DNA of 64,000 bases. Source: Fimbriiglobus sp043785105. GTDB lineage: Bacteria > Planctomycetota > Planctomycetia > Gemmatales > Gemmataceae. A program made the translations under genes and the position numbers. Below, piece after piece: positions 33,937 through 41,357 of this stretch (its first letter is position 1; each line of letters opens with the position of its first letter). The stretch is taken from assembly GCA_043785105.1 (NCBI GenBank), contig JAYVXO010000203.1:8691-72690 (forward strand). The letters run 5' to 3'. Under the pieces are notes generated by a model that saw only the letters and a list, made by a program, of their open reading frames with translations, was not told the origin of the DNA and did not search any database.

Positions 33937-34616
33937 CGAAAGCTCCGCTTCAGGGCGTCGAAAAGCCGATCGGGGTCCAGGTAACCCACCGCTCGATCGT
34001 CCCACCGAAACACGCCGTGTGTAAAAATGTTTGAACCCGCCGAGACCGTTGCCGGCAGGCCGCCGAGATCGACGCGCAAAAAGTGGTGAATGTCGTGAAC
34101 GGCGTCCACGACGAACACCCACCGGGCACCATCTTTTTCGGCCACCAGTAACCGCCGACTCGCTTGGTTCGTGGGACTCGACTTAGGGTTGTCGATTTCC
34201 GAAACACCGAGCAAATGCTTCAACGACACCGCGAGTTGCAATTCCCCGCGGATATTCACCAGCCCGGTCAACACTTCATCGGTCTGGTGCGGCACCCGCC
34301 GCACCGTGCGAAACGGGGCGACTTCCACAGTATATTTTACGTCCAGCGCCAACCACTCGGAGCCAACTTGAAACAGAACGACCGGAATTGTTTCGGTCGG
34401 CGTGGGGATGTCCGCACGGGCGATGCGTTCCGTCCACTCCTCCGTGTAGCCAGGCGGCGGTTCCCGTTCGTAAAGTTGCGACCCGGCCAGCGCGAACACG
34501 GGGCAATTCCGGCAATGCGTCACCTTCGGCAGTTCCGGGCAACTGCCGTCCCCCTTGACCCCGATGCGGTTCCAACAGTCGGTCAGCACTGGCAAGGCTG
34601 TCGGTTTTGTTTGCAT
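33933..34616 (-). CDS. cheW: CheW-type coupling protein with N-terminal Cys motif (WspD-like)
   Basis: This 227-residue protein has an N-terminal extension with four cysteines (C14, C26, C35, C38) in a CWNRIG...GDGSCPEL...HCRNCP arrangement. I recognise this from WspD-type CheW proteins. The CheW beta-barrel follows at about 75-220 (VLFQVGSEWLAL, LVNIRGELQLAVSL, VFVVDAV). It couples the MCP to CheA. Its stop overlaps the cheA start (ATGA) and its own ATG overlaps the cheR stop (TGATG), so the three genes are translationally coupled. The cysteine cluster could bind a metal or sense redox state; its role is not established here. Confidence 0.9.
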   Translation of the reverse strand: MQTKPTALPVLTDCWNRIGVKGDGSCPELPKVTHCRNCPVFALAGSQLYEREPPPGYTEEWTERIARADIPTPTETIPVVLFQVGSEWLALDVKYTVEVAPFRTVRRVPHQTDEVLTGLVNIRGELQLAVSLKHLLGVSEIDNPKSSPTNQASRRLLVAEKDGARWVFVVDAVHDIHHFLRVDLGGLPATVSAGSNIFTHGVFRWDDRAVGYLDPDRLFDALKRSFR

Positions 34617-35971
34617 CAGCGACCCTCCCGCTTGGACGCGGCGTCGGCCCGCCGTCGATAGTTGGCAGCGCCAATGAGATCACCGCGATTTTGGGCCATG
34701 ACCATCATGTGAATCAACGAATCGTAATGTGCGGGGTCAATATACAACGCCTGCGTGAAATTCCGCTCGGCGGCAACGAGTTCTCCCGCTGTCGCCCGTA
34801 ACACGCCGAGCAATGCAAACGTGTCGGCGTTGGCCCCGCCTTTGGCAAGCTGTTCGCAGATAGCGGTAGCTTCCGCGACTTGCCCGGCGTTGGCCGCTGC
34901 CCGTGCTTTCTCCAGGAGCAACTGCGCACCTAACGTCGCCATCTTGGTGGACGACCCGGACAAGCCCTTCTTTTTTTCCGGTGCGCCGGCTTTCACCGTT
35001 GCGTGACTCGACGGCGACGGTGAACCAGGGCCGTCACTTCGGGCGGGGATTGCAGGACCACTTAGCGGTGGAAAGGGTTTGCTCAGTAGTGTGTTTGCGA
35101 TCGTTGTGGTAGGGAGCGGTGGGATTGCTGCTAAAGCACTCGCCAGTGGCGGAACGTGGGCAGTCGGCGCTCCGGCTGTTCGGGTGAACGCGAACGATTG
35201 CGGGGTTCCGGCAGACTTGTAACGACCGTCGATTAACCCCAATGGTTCCGCGTGCCCGGCGAACACTAACCCGTCCGGGTAAAGCAAGCGATCGAAGGTG
35301 GTTACGATACTCCGGCGGGCGATGTCGGTCAGGTAGATGAACAGGTTCCGACAAAAAATGGCATCGAACAGTGGCTCGCCGATCATCACCTTGGGGTCCG
35401 TCAAATTCCCGACGCGAAAGGACACCGTTTGTCGGACTTCGGGCCGGATGATGTAGTTCCCGCCCTCCACGTCCACGAAGCGGGTCGTCGAAATGGCGCC
35501 GCTTTCACGGAACGCCGACGAACTGAAGACCCCCACTTTGGCAAACTCGATCACCCGCTTGCTGATGTCCAGGGCTTCCACGCGAAAGGAACCCGGCGAT
35601 AGGCCCGCGTTCAACAACGCCATTGCGATCGAGTACGGCTCTTCACCCGTGGAACACGGCGCACTCAACACGCGAAATTGTCGTAACGTCCCGTTTTTGC
35701 CACGACGGGAAATGGCCCATTGGGTCAGTGCCGTGAACGATTCCGGGTACCGAAAAAACCACGTCTCCGGGACGACGACCGCCTCGGTCAGTTCGTCCAA
35801 TTCGACTCGGCTCGTCTCGACCAACATCGCATACGCTTGCGGGGTACTGGATTGGGTGATTTCCATTCGCCGTCGGATGGCGGATTCGATCATCCGCGTG
35901 CCGAGCGAACCGGGCGATAAGCCGAGATGCCTTCCCAAGACGATCCCGATCTTCGTCGTGATCTCGTCCAT
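34616..35971 (-). CDS. cheR: CheR-type MCP methyltransferase with TPR tail (WspC-like)
   Basis: The protein is 451 residues. The CheR domain spans about 1-270: an all-alpha N-part, ETWFFRYPESF, the SAM-binding APCSTGEEPYSIAM, and IFCRNLFIYL. After a Pro/Ser-rich linker, TPR-like helices occupy about 350-440 (AICEQLAKGG, ALYIDPAHYDSL). CheR-TPR fusions are the WspC form. It methylates receptor glutamates, opposing CheB. GAGGA lies a few bases before ATG 35971. The 304-base gap to the upstream cheW gene, unusual within this otherwise tight cluster, is largely filled by an inserted palindromic element. Confidence 0.93.
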   Translation of the reverse strand: MDEITTKIGIVLGRHLGLSPGSLGTRMIESAIRRRMEITQSSTPQAYAMLVETSRVELDELTEAVVVPETWFFRYPESFTALTQWAISRRGKNGTLRQFRVLSAPCSTGEEPYSIAMALLNAGLSPGSFRVEALDISKRVIEFAKVGVFSSSAFRESGAISTTRFVDVEGGNYIIRPEVRQTVSFRVGNLTDPKVMIGEPLFDAIFCRNLFIYLTDIARRSIVTTFDRLLYPDGLVFAGHAEPLGLIDGRYKSAGTPQSFAFTRTAGAPTAHVPPLASALAAIPPLPTTTIANTLLSKPFPPLSGPAIPARSDGPGSPSPSSHATVKAGAPEKKKGLSGSSTKMATLGAQLLLEKARAAANAGQVAEATAICEQLAKGGANADTFALLGVLRATAGELVAAERNFTQALYIDPAHYDSLIHMMVMAQNRGDLIGAANYRRRADAASKREGR

Positions 35972-36110
35972 CCTGTCCTCAATTCCTGGCGACTTCTATA
36001 AGTGTAGAGCAGATTTCCGGTTCTTGTCACATCGGTTCTTGGGTGGTTGATCCATCGACCAAGAGATGGTACTGATCTCGAAAATCGCCCAGGATGTTCC
36101 GGTCATGCCT

Positions 36111-36288
36111 ATTGGCTCGGATAACTTCTATCACCACGAATCACACGAATAAAACGAACGAAATCAGAATCTTCAAGAACAGAATGTATGACTTGGCGGA
36201 CGGTTTACTTGCTCTCAAGTCGTTGGTTGTCAGCATTTTTCGTGAAATCTGTCTAATTCGTGGTGATTATCCGGGTCATTGGCTCGGA
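36111..36288. mobile_element. MITE-like palindromic element between cheW and cheR
   Basis: The element has inverted termini, ggataa...tcaccacgaat on the left (about 36119-36149) and attcgtggtgattatcc on the right (about 36256-36272). It is flanked by an 11-base direct repeat attggctcgga (36111-36121 and 36278-36288) that looks like a target duplication. It has no coding capacity. Removing the insert would leave cheW ending in CAA-TAG instead of CAA-TGA, so the protein is unchanged. The sequence family (CACCACGAATCACACGAA) resembles two other intergenic palindromes in the window. Confidence 0.65.
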
Positions 36289-36740
36289 GACTCACTCAGT
36301 CCGAAGGTTAACCCTTGGTAGGCGAGCGGGACCAGTTTGCTGATGTCCGGAATTCGCACCACGCCTTCGGCATCGGCGACGATCGGCCCCAAGTCCGGCC
36401 CGTTGGGCGCTTGGCCGAACTTGTAACCCGCGCCGATTGTGGTGAGCGCTTTCAAATCCGTGACCCGTTCGGCTAACAACCCGAGGTGCCTTGGGCCGTT
36501 GTTGACCTGGGCCTCGATCACGACAATCCGCGTACTCAGCCGAACCGGACACGGCGTTCCTTCGATCAATCGGTGCAAATCCAGTACCGGCGTGACCGAC
36601 CCGCGAAAGCGAAACAACCCCGCCAGCCACGGTGGACCACCCGGCGCAGGGTGGAGCCGCACTGCCGGGACCACTTCCACCACGGATGACGCCGGCACAG
36701 CAAGCCGCTCTGTGCCCGCTCGGAGAAAGAGACAGAGCAC
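36276..36740 (-). CDS. cheW: CheW-type coupling protein (WspB-like)
   Basis: This 154-residue protein is a single CheW domain (CLFLRAGTERLAVPAS, LAGLFRFRGSVTPVLDL, LGLLAERV) with no extension. It links the MCP to CheA. The start is GTG at 36740, four bases after the MCP stop and preceded by GGGGTGA, so it is probably co-translated with the receptor. Having two cheW genes, one directly after the receptor and one before cheA, is the Wsp arrangement (WspB and WspD). The stop codon is provided by the edge of an inserted palindromic element. Confidence 0.9.
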   Translation of the reverse strand: MLCLFLRAGTERLAVPASSVVEVVPAVRLHPAPGGPPWLAGLFRFRGSVTPVLDLHRLIEGTPCPVRLSTRIVVIEAQVNNGPRHLGLLAERVTDLKALTTIGAGYKFGQAPNGPDLGPIVADAEGVVRIPDISKLVPLAYQGLTFGLSESPSQ

Positions 36741-36744
36741 GGTA

Positions 36745-38409
36745 TCACCCCGAGACTTTGAACTTGGAAACTTGTTGCTTCAGCGAATCAGCGGACTCGC
36801 GGAGGTTGCCCGTGACGGAGTGGAATTCCTTCAGCGATGCGGACGTTTGTTGCACACCCGCTGCAAGCGAAAGCATCGCGTCGTTGATCTGCTTCGTACC
36901 ACCCGATTGTTGGGCCATCGAATCGTTGACGATCTGGAAGCGGTCGTTCAGGCCGTGAACTTGCTCAATAATCTGCCCCATTTGGCCGTTGATTTCGGAC
37001 ACCCGGCCCACGCCCGACCGGACTTCATCTGTGAACTTGTCCATTTCCATCACACCCGCCGAAACGGCCCCTTGCATCTGCCGGACCATGTTTTCGATGT
37101 CGAGAGTCGCCACGGCGGTTTGATCCGCGAGCCGACGAATTTCACGGGCGACCACCAAGAAGCCCCGACCGTACTCGCCGGCTTTCTCCGCTTCAATCGC
37201 CGCGTTGATCGACAACAGGTTCGTTTGGTCCGCCACTTTCGTGATGGTCGTGACCACGACGTTGATGTCGTTCGCCTTCTCCCGGACGACGCTGAGCTTG
37301 GACGAAATCGAGTTCGTGCTTTCCGCGAGCCGTTGCATGGTGTTACCCATGCCGGTCAACCCGGTCCGCCCGGCCGTGGCCAGTACGTTGGTTTGGTGGC
37401 CACCGGCACTAACCGCGTTCATCGTACTCGACAGTTCGTGCGTCGTCGCCGAGATTTGTTTCACCGCAGCGGCGATTTGGTTCGTCGAAGCGCCGAGGGT
37501 TTGCATCGTCGATTCTTGCTCCCGTGCGGTCGCGGCAATCTCGGTCGAACTCGCGTAGAGTTGGATGCTCGATTCGCGCACGCTCACCACAAGGTCATGA
37601 ATCTTCTGCAACACCGCGTTGATGGTCGAAGCCAGTTCGCCGATCTCGTCGTTGGACGTGACCTTCACACGCGCCGTCAGGTCGCCTGCGCCCTCGGCCA
37701 TGTCCCGCATCGTGTGAATGAGTTCGTTGGTCGGCCCGACAATCCCTCGGGTGATGTACCACCCGACGAGAATCAGGATCACGAGGACCACGATGCTCAC
37801 GACAACGGTGACGGTGGACCAATAGTTCAAAGTATCGTTGGCCGAAGCCTCGACCTTCTTTCTCGATTCATTTGCCAATTGCGCGACTTTATCCGTGCCG
37901 GCTTTTTGCTTGTCGTAAAGGTCTCGAAGGTTAACCTTCAAAACCCCAATCGCTTTCTCACGTTGGGGCGCCTGAACTCCCGCTTCGAGATAAGGTAAGA
38001 AATCTCGGCTGGCGACCTTGAAAAATTCACCGGCGGGACCGTGTGCATCTTCACGTAGGCTCGTGCGGATCGGCCCGTCAGGTAGCGTGAAACTCCAGTG
38101 CTCGTAGGATTTGGTGTAATCCTGCTCGGATTTGCGAAACTGTTCGGTCAAGTCCTTAACACGGACCGGGTCGGTTTCGAGTGCCATCTGCAAACAAAGA
38201 TTGTACGGCGTGCGAATGAACAACGAAGGCGGAGTAAGCTCGTTGATGAAATCTCGCTCTTTCATGATTTGCACGTAGAGCGGCCCTTCGATTTTCACCT
38301 TGCTGATGGCCGTGAACATGACAGCTAACACGGCGAGAAAACCGAGCAAGAACAGCCCAATGAGGCCGAAGAGTTTGCCCTGGAATCCGAACCAACGCGA
38401 GTGGCCCAT
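36745..38409 (-). CDS. Methyl-accepting chemotaxis-type receptor (WspA-like)
   Basis: The protein is 554 residues from ATG 38409; a GTG three codons upstream is also possible. TM1 spans about 12-35, a roughly 160-residue periplasmic sensor domain follows, then TM2 at about 198-220, a HAMP domain to about 272 and an MCP signalling domain to the C-terminus. The hairpin tip reads ADQTNLLSINAAIEAEKAGE, then YGRGFLVVAREIRRLADQ and TAVATLDIENMVRQMQ, which closely resembles WspA. It probably forms membrane clusters that sense a surface or envelope cue; the ligand is unknown. It is the first gene of the cluster, with the promoter presumably in the gene-free region 38410-38735. Confidence 0.92.
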   Translation of the reverse strand: MGHSRWFGFQGKLFGLIGLFLLGFLAVLAVMFTAISKVKIEGPLYVQIMKERDFINELTPPSLFIRTPYNLCLQMALETDPVRVKDLTEQFRKSEQDYTKSYEHWSFTLPDGPIRTSLREDAHGPAGEFFKVASRDFLPYLEAGVQAPQREKAIGVLKVNLRDLYDKQKAGTDKVAQLANESRKKVEASANDTLNYWSTVTVVVSIVVLVILILVGWYITRGIVGPTNELIHTMRDMAEGAGDLTARVKVTSNDEIGELASTINAVLQKIHDLVVSVRESSIQLYASSTEIAATAREQESTMQTLGASTNQIAAAVKQISATTHELSSTMNAVSAGGHQTNVLATAGRTGLTGMGNTMQRLAESTNSISSKLSVVREKANDINVVVTTITKVADQTNLLSINAAIEAEKAGEYGRGFLVVAREIRRLADQTAVATLDIENMVRQMQGAVSAGVMEMDKFTDEVRSGVGRVSEINGQMGQIIEQVHGLNDRFQIVNDSMAQQSGGTKQINDAMLSLAAGVQQTSASLKEFHSVTGNLRESADSLKQQVSKFKVSG

Positions 38410-38735
38410 ACTGCACACTTTGAGAAGAATAACCGTTTCGCACGGGAAGAAATAACGTCTATGGAGCCTACCCCATTTTGGGCCAAATAGGAAGGCAAGG
38501 CAAAATTCGGGGCCTAGGTAAATCGCCCCGATCGGTTAGTTTGCATCGGTTACGCTTAAGGTTCCGGGTGAATATTGCGCCCGCTTGCTGTTGAGCAGAA
38601 TCGAACTCAAGTTCTTGCCCATTACCTTGTTCGGCCACGCTTGCTACGGATTTGGGGCGCGGTTACTATTTCCTGCACTTCTACCCGTCAATACGAAAAG
38701 TAACGATCGACGGTTCAATCCCGAAAGGCGTGACG
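38410..38735. promoter_or_regulatory. Gene-free divergent region, chemosensory cluster / WGR gene
   Basis: About 325 bases lie between the divergent MCP and WGR-protein starts. The region must contain both promoters. An in-frame extension of the WGR gene to 38652 exists but has no domain content. No repeat, RNA gene or clear operator was recognised. Confidence 0.45.
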
Positions 38736-40181
38736 ATGCGAACGTTTCAATTCAGCGACGCGAAGTCGCACAAGTTCTGGAACATCGACGTGACCGACAC
38801 GTCGTTCACCGTCACCTACGGCAAGATCGGCACCGCCGGCCAAACGCAAATCAAAGATTGGCCCACGGCGGAGAAGGCCCAGTCCGAGGCCGAAAAACTC
38901 GTCCGTGAAAAGACCGGCAAGGGTTACACGGAAACGACGCCCCAGGCCAGCCGCAGCGACTCCGAGGCGTTCGAGAAAACCCTCATCGCCCACCCCGATG
39001 ACAATGCCGCGTGGTCCGCCTATGCCGATTACCTGATGGAGCAAAACAACCCGCGTGGCGAGTTCATGCAGGTCCAGATGGCGCTGGAAGACGAGACCCT
39101 GACCAAACCGCAACGAGCCGCGTTGACGAAGAAAGAAGCGGCGCTGTTGAAGACACATCAAGAGGAATGGCTCGGGCCACTCGCCCCGTTTTTACTCGCC
39201 CCGAAGAAGTCGGGTGATAGCCATACTCGAATCCTATACAAGTTCCGGTGGGGATGGTTGACCGAATTGTCGATTCCAAACCTGGGCGTCGAACTCGTTC
39301 GTGCCATGATTCGGACACCTGCACTCCGGTTTCTCCGACGGCTGACGATCGAATCCAGTGCCTATGAAGAACCCGCCGATGCCGCAAACATCCCTACCTA
39401 TGTGGACGGAACTTATCAACCCGGCCCTGACATTCCGGAAGATGTCGATTCCGAAGATGTCGTCTGGCACATGCTCGCCAAGTTCCCGCACTTCGGCGGC
39501 CTGCGGGTGTTCCACCTTGGCAACAAACACGGCGAGAATTTTGATGATTACGAAAGTTGCAGCACCAGCGGCGAGATGGCGCACCACTTCGTCAAGCAGA
39601 TGCCGAACGTTGAAGAGCTTTACTTGCTGGCCCACCGGGTCGATGCGAACAAACTCTTCGCGCTGCCGATGCCCCAACTGCGAATCCTGCAACTGTACCA
39701 CTCCACCAGTTACCCCCTCGAAAAGCTGACCGAGAACAACAGCGTCACGAAACTGACGCACCTCCTTTGCTACCCTCATGCCCTCGAATTTGAAGACAAC
39801 GTAGCCTACATCCGCATCAAGCAACTGCGGGCGATCTGCAAAGCGACCCATTGGACGCAGTTGCAGTACCTGCAATTACGGATCACGGATTTTGGCGACG
39901 AGGGCGCGAAGGAGGTCGTGAAATCCGGCATCTTGAAGCGGCTCAAAGTGCTCGATTTACAAGCCGGGTGCATTTCTGACGAAGGCGCGGAAGCCTTGGC
40001 GAACTGTCCGGATGTCAAAAATTTGGACCGGCTCAATCTGGACATTAACGCGATGACCGTGGCGGGAATCGGGAAGCTGACGAAAGTCTGCAAGGAACTT
40101 TCGGCATTACAGCAACACAACAATGTCGGCCCGTTCGGCGCTGAATTTCCGGAATACTTCTTTCATGGTGACATGGAATAA
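38736..40181 (+). CDS. WGR + TIGR02996-like + leucine-rich-repeat protein
   Basis: This 481-residue protein starts at ATG 38736, preceded by AAAGG; the WGR domain begins at once (MRTFQFSDAKSHKFWNI, YGKIGTAGQ), residues about 1-70. At about 75-150 lies a planctomycete repeat-companion segment (ALIAHPDDNAAWSAYADYL pattern, then RGEFMQVQMAL), the TIGR02996 type. From about 165 onward there are irregular leucine-rich repeats (LRILQLYHST, LKVLDLQAGCISDEGAEAL, LDRLNLDINAM). WGR domains bind nucleic acids or proteins in PARPs and related contexts; the bacterial role is unknown. The next gene starts 3 bases after the stop and looks like STM4014. LRR proteins (STM4015) accompany STM4014 elsewhere, so this may be the local equivalent. 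Confidence 0.8.
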   Translation: MRTFQFSDAKSHKFWNIDVTDTSFTVTYGKIGTAGQTQIKDWPTAEKAQSEAEKLVREKTGKGYTETTPQASRSDSEAFEKTLIAHPDDNAAWSAYADYLMEQNNPRGEFMQVQMALEDETLTKPQRAALTKKEAALLKTHQEEWLGPLAPFLLAPKKSGDSHTRILYKFRWGWLTELSIPNLGVELVRAMIRTPALRFLRRLTIESSAYEEPADAANIPTYVDGTYQPGPDIPEDVDSEDVVWHMLAKFPHFGGLRVFHLGNKHGENFDDYESCSTSGEMAHHFVKQMPNVEELYLLAHRVDANKLFALPMPQLRILQLYHSTSYPLEKLTENNSVTKLTHLLCYPHALEFEDNVAYIRIKQLRAICKATHWTQLQYLQLRITDFGDEGAKEVVKSGILKRLKVLDLQAGCISDEGAEALANCPDVKNLDRLNLDINAMTVAGIGKLTKVCKELSALQQHNNVGPFGAEFPEYFFHGDME

Positions 40182-40184
40182 CCC

Positions 40185-41318
40185 ATGCCGTCACCGCGTT
40201 ACATCCTGATTGCGAACCCCGGTAGCAAGCGGTGTGACCTGTATCACCGCGAGTTACTGCAATTCTGGGCGGCACGGCGGGTACCAGTCGATGTGCAGAT
40301 CGTGCCGTGGGCGGACGTGGTGCCACGGGATGGGGATATCGACGGCATCGCGGCCTTCGACCGCCCGGCCATTGTGCGAATGGAATCACCGGGGAAAAGC
40401 GACACCGTCACGAAATTGCTCCTCGAAGCCGGTTCCCGGTCTGACCTCACGGAACTCCGCCAAATCTGGCAAGACCTTAACATCCCTCGCGGCTTGATCG
40501 TCCGCCCCGGTCTAGTTTACAAAGGCTTCTGCCGCGTGCTGCGGGGCTTGCGACAATCCTTTGACACTCGACCGCATCTCACGCCCACTGCCTGCCCGCT
40601 CGCCATTCAGCACATGTTCGACAAGACGCAGACCTCCCGCACGCTGGAGCACGCCGGGATTCCGGTGCCGGAATTGCTTCCCTATTCGGACGGGTTTTTA
40701 ACGCAATATACCTCAGAGGATTCCAAGTATGTGAAGCTGAATTCCGGTTCATCCGCTACGGGGATCGTTCACATCATCAGCGTTGGCGTAGAGGGCTTAT
40801 CAGGCACAACGACCGTAGCGGTTCGGGATGGTCAGTTTTATAACACGCGGCAACTGCAAAAATTCCACGGAGACCCTATTTGGCCTGTGATCGATTTCAT
40901 CATCGCGGAAGGGGCTATTCTCCAAATCGGAATTCCGATGGCCCAACTCCGGGGCCAGAATTTCGACGTGCGGGTGGTCTGCCTCTACGGGGAACCGATC
41001 GCCACGATTTTCCGCTTGAGCAGCCACCCGATGACCAACCTACACCTGGGTGGGCGGCGTGGGGATTGGGCCGAGTGTCGGGCGGTGATCCCGACCCGCG
41101 AATGGCTCGACGGACTCGATCACGCCACTAGTGCGGCGGCGTGTTTTGACAGCGCGATTGCCGGCGTCGATCTGCTGTTTGAACGCGGCACGTTCAAGCC
41201 GTTCGTCCTCGAAGTGAACGCCTTCGGAGACTTCTTCCCCGGTTGGCTGAACTCGTCCGGGCAATCCATACCGCACATCGAAATCGAAGCCACGGCCCGA
41301 AAATACGGGTTTTTGTAG
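40185..41318 (+). CDS. ATP-grasp protein, STM4014-like
   Basis: The protein is 377 residues. The N-terminus YILIANPGSKRCDLYHREL and the following VPWADVV resemble the STM4014 family. The central and C-terminal parts have an ATP-grasp look: KLNSGSSATGIVH as the phosphate-binding strand, GQNFDVRVVCLYGEPIATI, and a final EVNAFGDFFPGW metal-binding segment. Such enzymes ligate a carboxylate to an amine or thiol using ATP. In other bacteria STM4014 occurs with radical-SAM proteins STM4011/4012, the hydrolase STM4013 and the LRR protein STM4015. Here only an LRR-type neighbour is present, three bases upstream. The substrate is unknown. Confidence 0.7.
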   Translation: MPSPRYILIANPGSKRCDLYHRELLQFWAARRVPVDVQIVPWADVVPRDGDIDGIAAFDRPAIVRMESPGKSDTVTKLLLEAGSRSDLTELRQIWQDLNIPRGLIVRPGLVYKGFCRVLRGLRQSFDTRPHLTPTACPLAIQHMFDKTQTSRTLEHAGIPVPELLPYSDGFLTQYTSEDSKYVKLNSGSSATGIVHIISVGVEGLSGTTTVAVRDGQFYNTRQLQKFHGDPIWPVIDFIIAEGAILQIGIPMAQLRGQNFDVRVVCLYGEPIATIFRLSSHPMTNLHLGGRRGDWAECRAVIPTREWLDGLDHATSAAACFDSAIAGVDLLFERGTFKPFVLEVNAFGDFFPGWLNSSGQSIPHIEIEATARKYGFL

Positions 41319-41357
41319 CGCATCGTTCCGGGCTTTCCTATTCTGAACACTACTCAC

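Noticed and set aside
33937..34122. 62-codon N-terminal extension of CheA
   Set aside because: It is entirely within the upstream cheW gene in another frame and has no domain content. The ATGA overlap supports the shorter start.
27776..38409. Classical flagellar chemotaxis operon
   Set aside because: No cheY, cheZ, fliM or flagellar genes are present. The order, hybrid CheA, CheR-TPR and WspA-like MCP fit the alternative-function class better.
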